A stretch of DNA of 64,000 nucleotides from positions 17,392 to 81,391 of the forward strand of contig JALNQF010000192.1 in NCBI GenBank assembly GCA_028456385.1. Reading direction: 5' to 3'. Below the pieces are notes generated by a model. That model made no database searches. It saw nothing but the letters and a program-made list of their open reading frames with translations, and was not told the DNA's origin. Positions within the stretch are counted from its first letter, which is position 1. Every line of letters begins with the position of its first letter. Made by a program: the position numbers and the translations under genes. This document shows positions 61,806 to 64,000 of this stretch, one piece after another. This stretch comes from Ophiosphaerella korrae (Eukaryota > Ascomycota > Dothideomycetes > Pleosporales > Phaeosphaeriaceae).

Positions 61806-62960
61806 ATGGAAGACATTGCGGCCCCACCAGACCATGTCTACAGCTCCTATGAAGAAGCGTATGATGCGCTCAAAATGCACGGCATGTAGCATGGCTACGG
61901 CTTTGTCCTTAAGCGGAGTTTGCCTCATAACTGTGAGGTCAAAACACGTTACTACTACCATTGTGATCGTTTTCGGAAAAACTACAAATCAACTGCAAAG
62001 ATCCTAAGCATAAGTACGCGCTCCACTGGATGTCCCTTCAAGCTTGCTATCTTCAAGGTGAAGCAAAGCGATCAGCGGAAGCTAGAGGTCCAGAACAAGA
62101 ACCACAATCGCCCTCGATCCATTAACCCTAGTACGCATAATGTTTACCGCAGGCGCACAGTTGCGCAGAAAGGGGTGATTGAGTCGATGACGCATGCTGG
62201 AGTACGGCCAATGCAGATACTGACCGCTATTCAACGAGAGTATCAGGACACTCTGGTCTCTGCTACCGACATTCGCGGTAAGAGGAAGGCAATCAGAGAG
62301 AAGCACCTGAATGGAAGGAGCCCAGTAGAGACGTTGCTAGATGACTTATCTACAGCAGACTGGGTCTTCGCCGTTAAGAAGGATAACAATAATTGCGTAC
62401 AGAATCTCTTCTTCGCCCACTATAAGCAGGCAGAGCTGCTGCTTGCTAATCTAGATGTACTATTAATGGACTGTACATACCGCACCAATAAGTATAGACT
62501 CCCATTATTACATATACTCAGCTGCACCAACCTACAGACCTTCTTCTCTGCAGGCTTCCGCTTGCTTAGCAATAAGACGCAAGCAGACTACTATTAGGCT
62601 ATTGCGAACTTCCTCCTTAAGACAAGGGTGCAGCAACCGCCGGTATTCATCAGCGATCAGGAAGAGGCGTTAAAGATATCCGCTCGGGTACTACTCCTAG
62701 AAGTCCCTCAGCTTCTATGTGTATGGCACATTAACAAAACGTCTAGACTAAGGCCTAATAGACCTAGCGCGATGCTAATAGCGCGACAAAGGAAGAGAAG
62801 TAGAGGATCGCTAAGCACAGGGCTACGTTTATAAAGCGCTAGACTTATATAAGCTCTATGTTAATTGATTAGTAGATTCTAAAGGGAGTTACCCTCTAAG
62901 TAAGTCGCTTATTAGGCTAACTAAAGTAGCTAGTCTACGTAAAGAGGCTACTACTAGAGT
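61806..62960 (+). pseudogene. MULE (Mutator-like) transposase, broken
   Basis: From ATG 61,806 the frame reads MEDIAAPPDHVYSSYEEAY, hits TAG at 61,887, and continues HGYGFVLKRS. A FAR1/WRKY-GCM1-like zinc region follows (YYYHCDRF, GCPFKL, NHNRP: C-C-H-H order). Further on, IESMTHAGVRPMQIL and VFAVKKDNNNCVQNLFFAH lead into the MULE catalytic domain with MDCTYRTNKYRLPLLHI (first Asp) and FISDQEEALK (second Asp). TAG at 62,595 replaces the expected Trp (DYYWAIANF type). After VWHINK a one-base deletion shifts the frame, and beyond it (from about 62,730) NV.TKA..T-type sequence shows CAG/CAA turned into stops. The final acidic residue region is lost in AT-rich sequence. The element is inactive. 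Confidence 0.8.
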
Positions 62961-63772
62961 TATAGCTAAAGTAGAACAATCTACCTAAAGACTATAGTTA
63001 CTAGTAGGAACTCTATAGGTACCTATAGGAGAGCTAATACCTTATACGCACTAAGTAGGTAGCTACCTAGACTTCCTACTAGACCTATATATTATAATAT
63101 TATAATAGCACGATTACTAAAGCAACTATTACCTAACTATTTTATCTTTTACTAATTAGCTAGAAAATTCTTATCTACTAATTAGATTTTATAAGAGATT
63201 ATACTAGCTAATTAGTAAAAGTATTAATAATTATTTTAGTAATTGTACTAGCGAAATATTATAATACGTAGGTCTACTTCCTACTATTATTACTATAGTA
63301 TAATTACTAACTTACTTCTTAAAAGTCTATCTAAAGTTCTAAAAGACTATTATATAACTTTAAGAAGTAACTTACTATATATTACTAAGAGAATTAAGTA
63401 GATAGTTAAGAACTAATACAATAAGTATATAAAGGAGCTTACTTTTTCTAAATATAGTATTAAATTTAGGTATAGTAGTATAGAAAGTAGATAGACTTTT
63501 AGGCTAATCTATATCTATTACGCTACTTAGATAGATCTAGATAGATTAGCTAGATATAATCTATTCTAATCTATAGAAGCTTCTATAGCGTATACTACTA
63601 ACTATATAAAATATTAGATAATAATTTATTATTACTATATATATAAATATAATAGCGTTAAGCTTTTCTTAAAGTTTATAATACCTACTTTATCCTAAAG
63701 GTATAAATATTACACTATATATATTATACTCTAGTTAAGATAATTATATTACTTTATTGTTATAAGCTTAAG
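62961..63772. other. AT-rich, RIP-mutated sequence; no gene recognised
   Basis: Composition returns to the TpA-rich pattern of the left block. It may include the rest of the MULE and other repeats. Nothing could be assigned. Confidence 0.5.
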
Positions 63773-64000
63773 TATAAAGGAGTTATCTTTTATATCTTTT
63801 ATTTTAGTACTAATATTAGTAAGTTTATAACTTACTAATATTTAACTATATTTCTACTTTTAGTTAGCGCGTAGTAAGCTACTAGGTATATATACCTAGT
63901 ACTTACTTAGATAGATTTATCTACTATTTACTCTTTTTAGTTAATTATTAAAACTACCTTATTAAGTTATCTTACGTAAAGTCTACCTTATATAATAGTA
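63773..64000. repeat. Dispersed palindromic repeat, second copy (cut by window end)
   Basis: Matches 30,079-30,300 in the same orientation, including the 14-bp-arm hairpin (63,812-63,842) and the ACTAGGTATATATACCTAGT palindrome. The homology begins abruptly at TATAAAGGAGTTATC, so this is probably an element border. Confidence 0.75.

Overview
The window looks like a chromosome segment of a filamentous ascomycete (Pezizomycotina). Genes have short GT-AG introns of 43-125 nt, the gene families are fungal, and the DNA splits sharply into very AT-rich blocks and one block of ordinary composition. In the AT-rich blocks (1 to about 43,800 and about 62,850 to 64,000) TpA is very common while CpA and TpG are scarce. 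Recognisable retrotransposon reading frames there are shredded by stops at former Trp, Gln and Arg codons. That is the signature of repeat-induced point mutation (RIP).

Positions 1-43,800 are a graveyard of Ty3/Gypsy retrotransposons, several nested. Family A (LTR about 400-460 bp, chromodomain type) occurs as a minus-strand fragment at 1-1,694, a minus-strand outer element at about 3,089-28,154, a second minus-strand copy starting at 6,393, and a plus-strand copy at 7,338-22,436 with an AGTCT target-site duplication. Inside the last one's 3' LTR sits a family B element (14,297-22,316, minus strand, two 233-bp LTRs, AAAAC/AAAAT duplication). Remnants of a further Gypsy element (about 28,155-31,380, minus strand) are interrupted by an 11.2-kb plus-strand element of another Gypsy clade (31,381-42,622), which carries about 3.4 kb of extra coding-like sequence after pol.

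The ordinary-composition island (about 43,860-62,850) begins with two broken genes of the OrsD/RecQ-helicase type of large fungal proteins. In the first, the upstream part has stop codons, yet 719 codons downstream are open and the helicase is absent. The second has several frameshifts in homopolymer runs and is cut off where a truncated minus-strand Copia element begins. I read a tyrosine-recombinase-like residue set in the central domain of both.

Next come three apparently intact genes: a TRI12-type major facilitator transporter (minus, five exons, 590 aa), a group A FAD monooxygenase (minus, five exons, 423 aa) and a carotenoid-oxygenase-family dioxygenase (plus, no intron, 517 aa). The last carries all four iron-binding histidines and the Tyr/Lys pair seen in stilbene-cleaving members. 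Together they could form a small phenolic or stilbenoid handling cluster. The monooxygenase and dioxygenase are divergently arranged around an 887-bp spacer. A 24-bp satellite lies between transporter and monooxygenase. The island ends with a MULE transposase pseudogene whose 3' end runs into RIP-mutated DNA.

All assignments come from reading translated sequence and recalled family motifs; no database search was possible.
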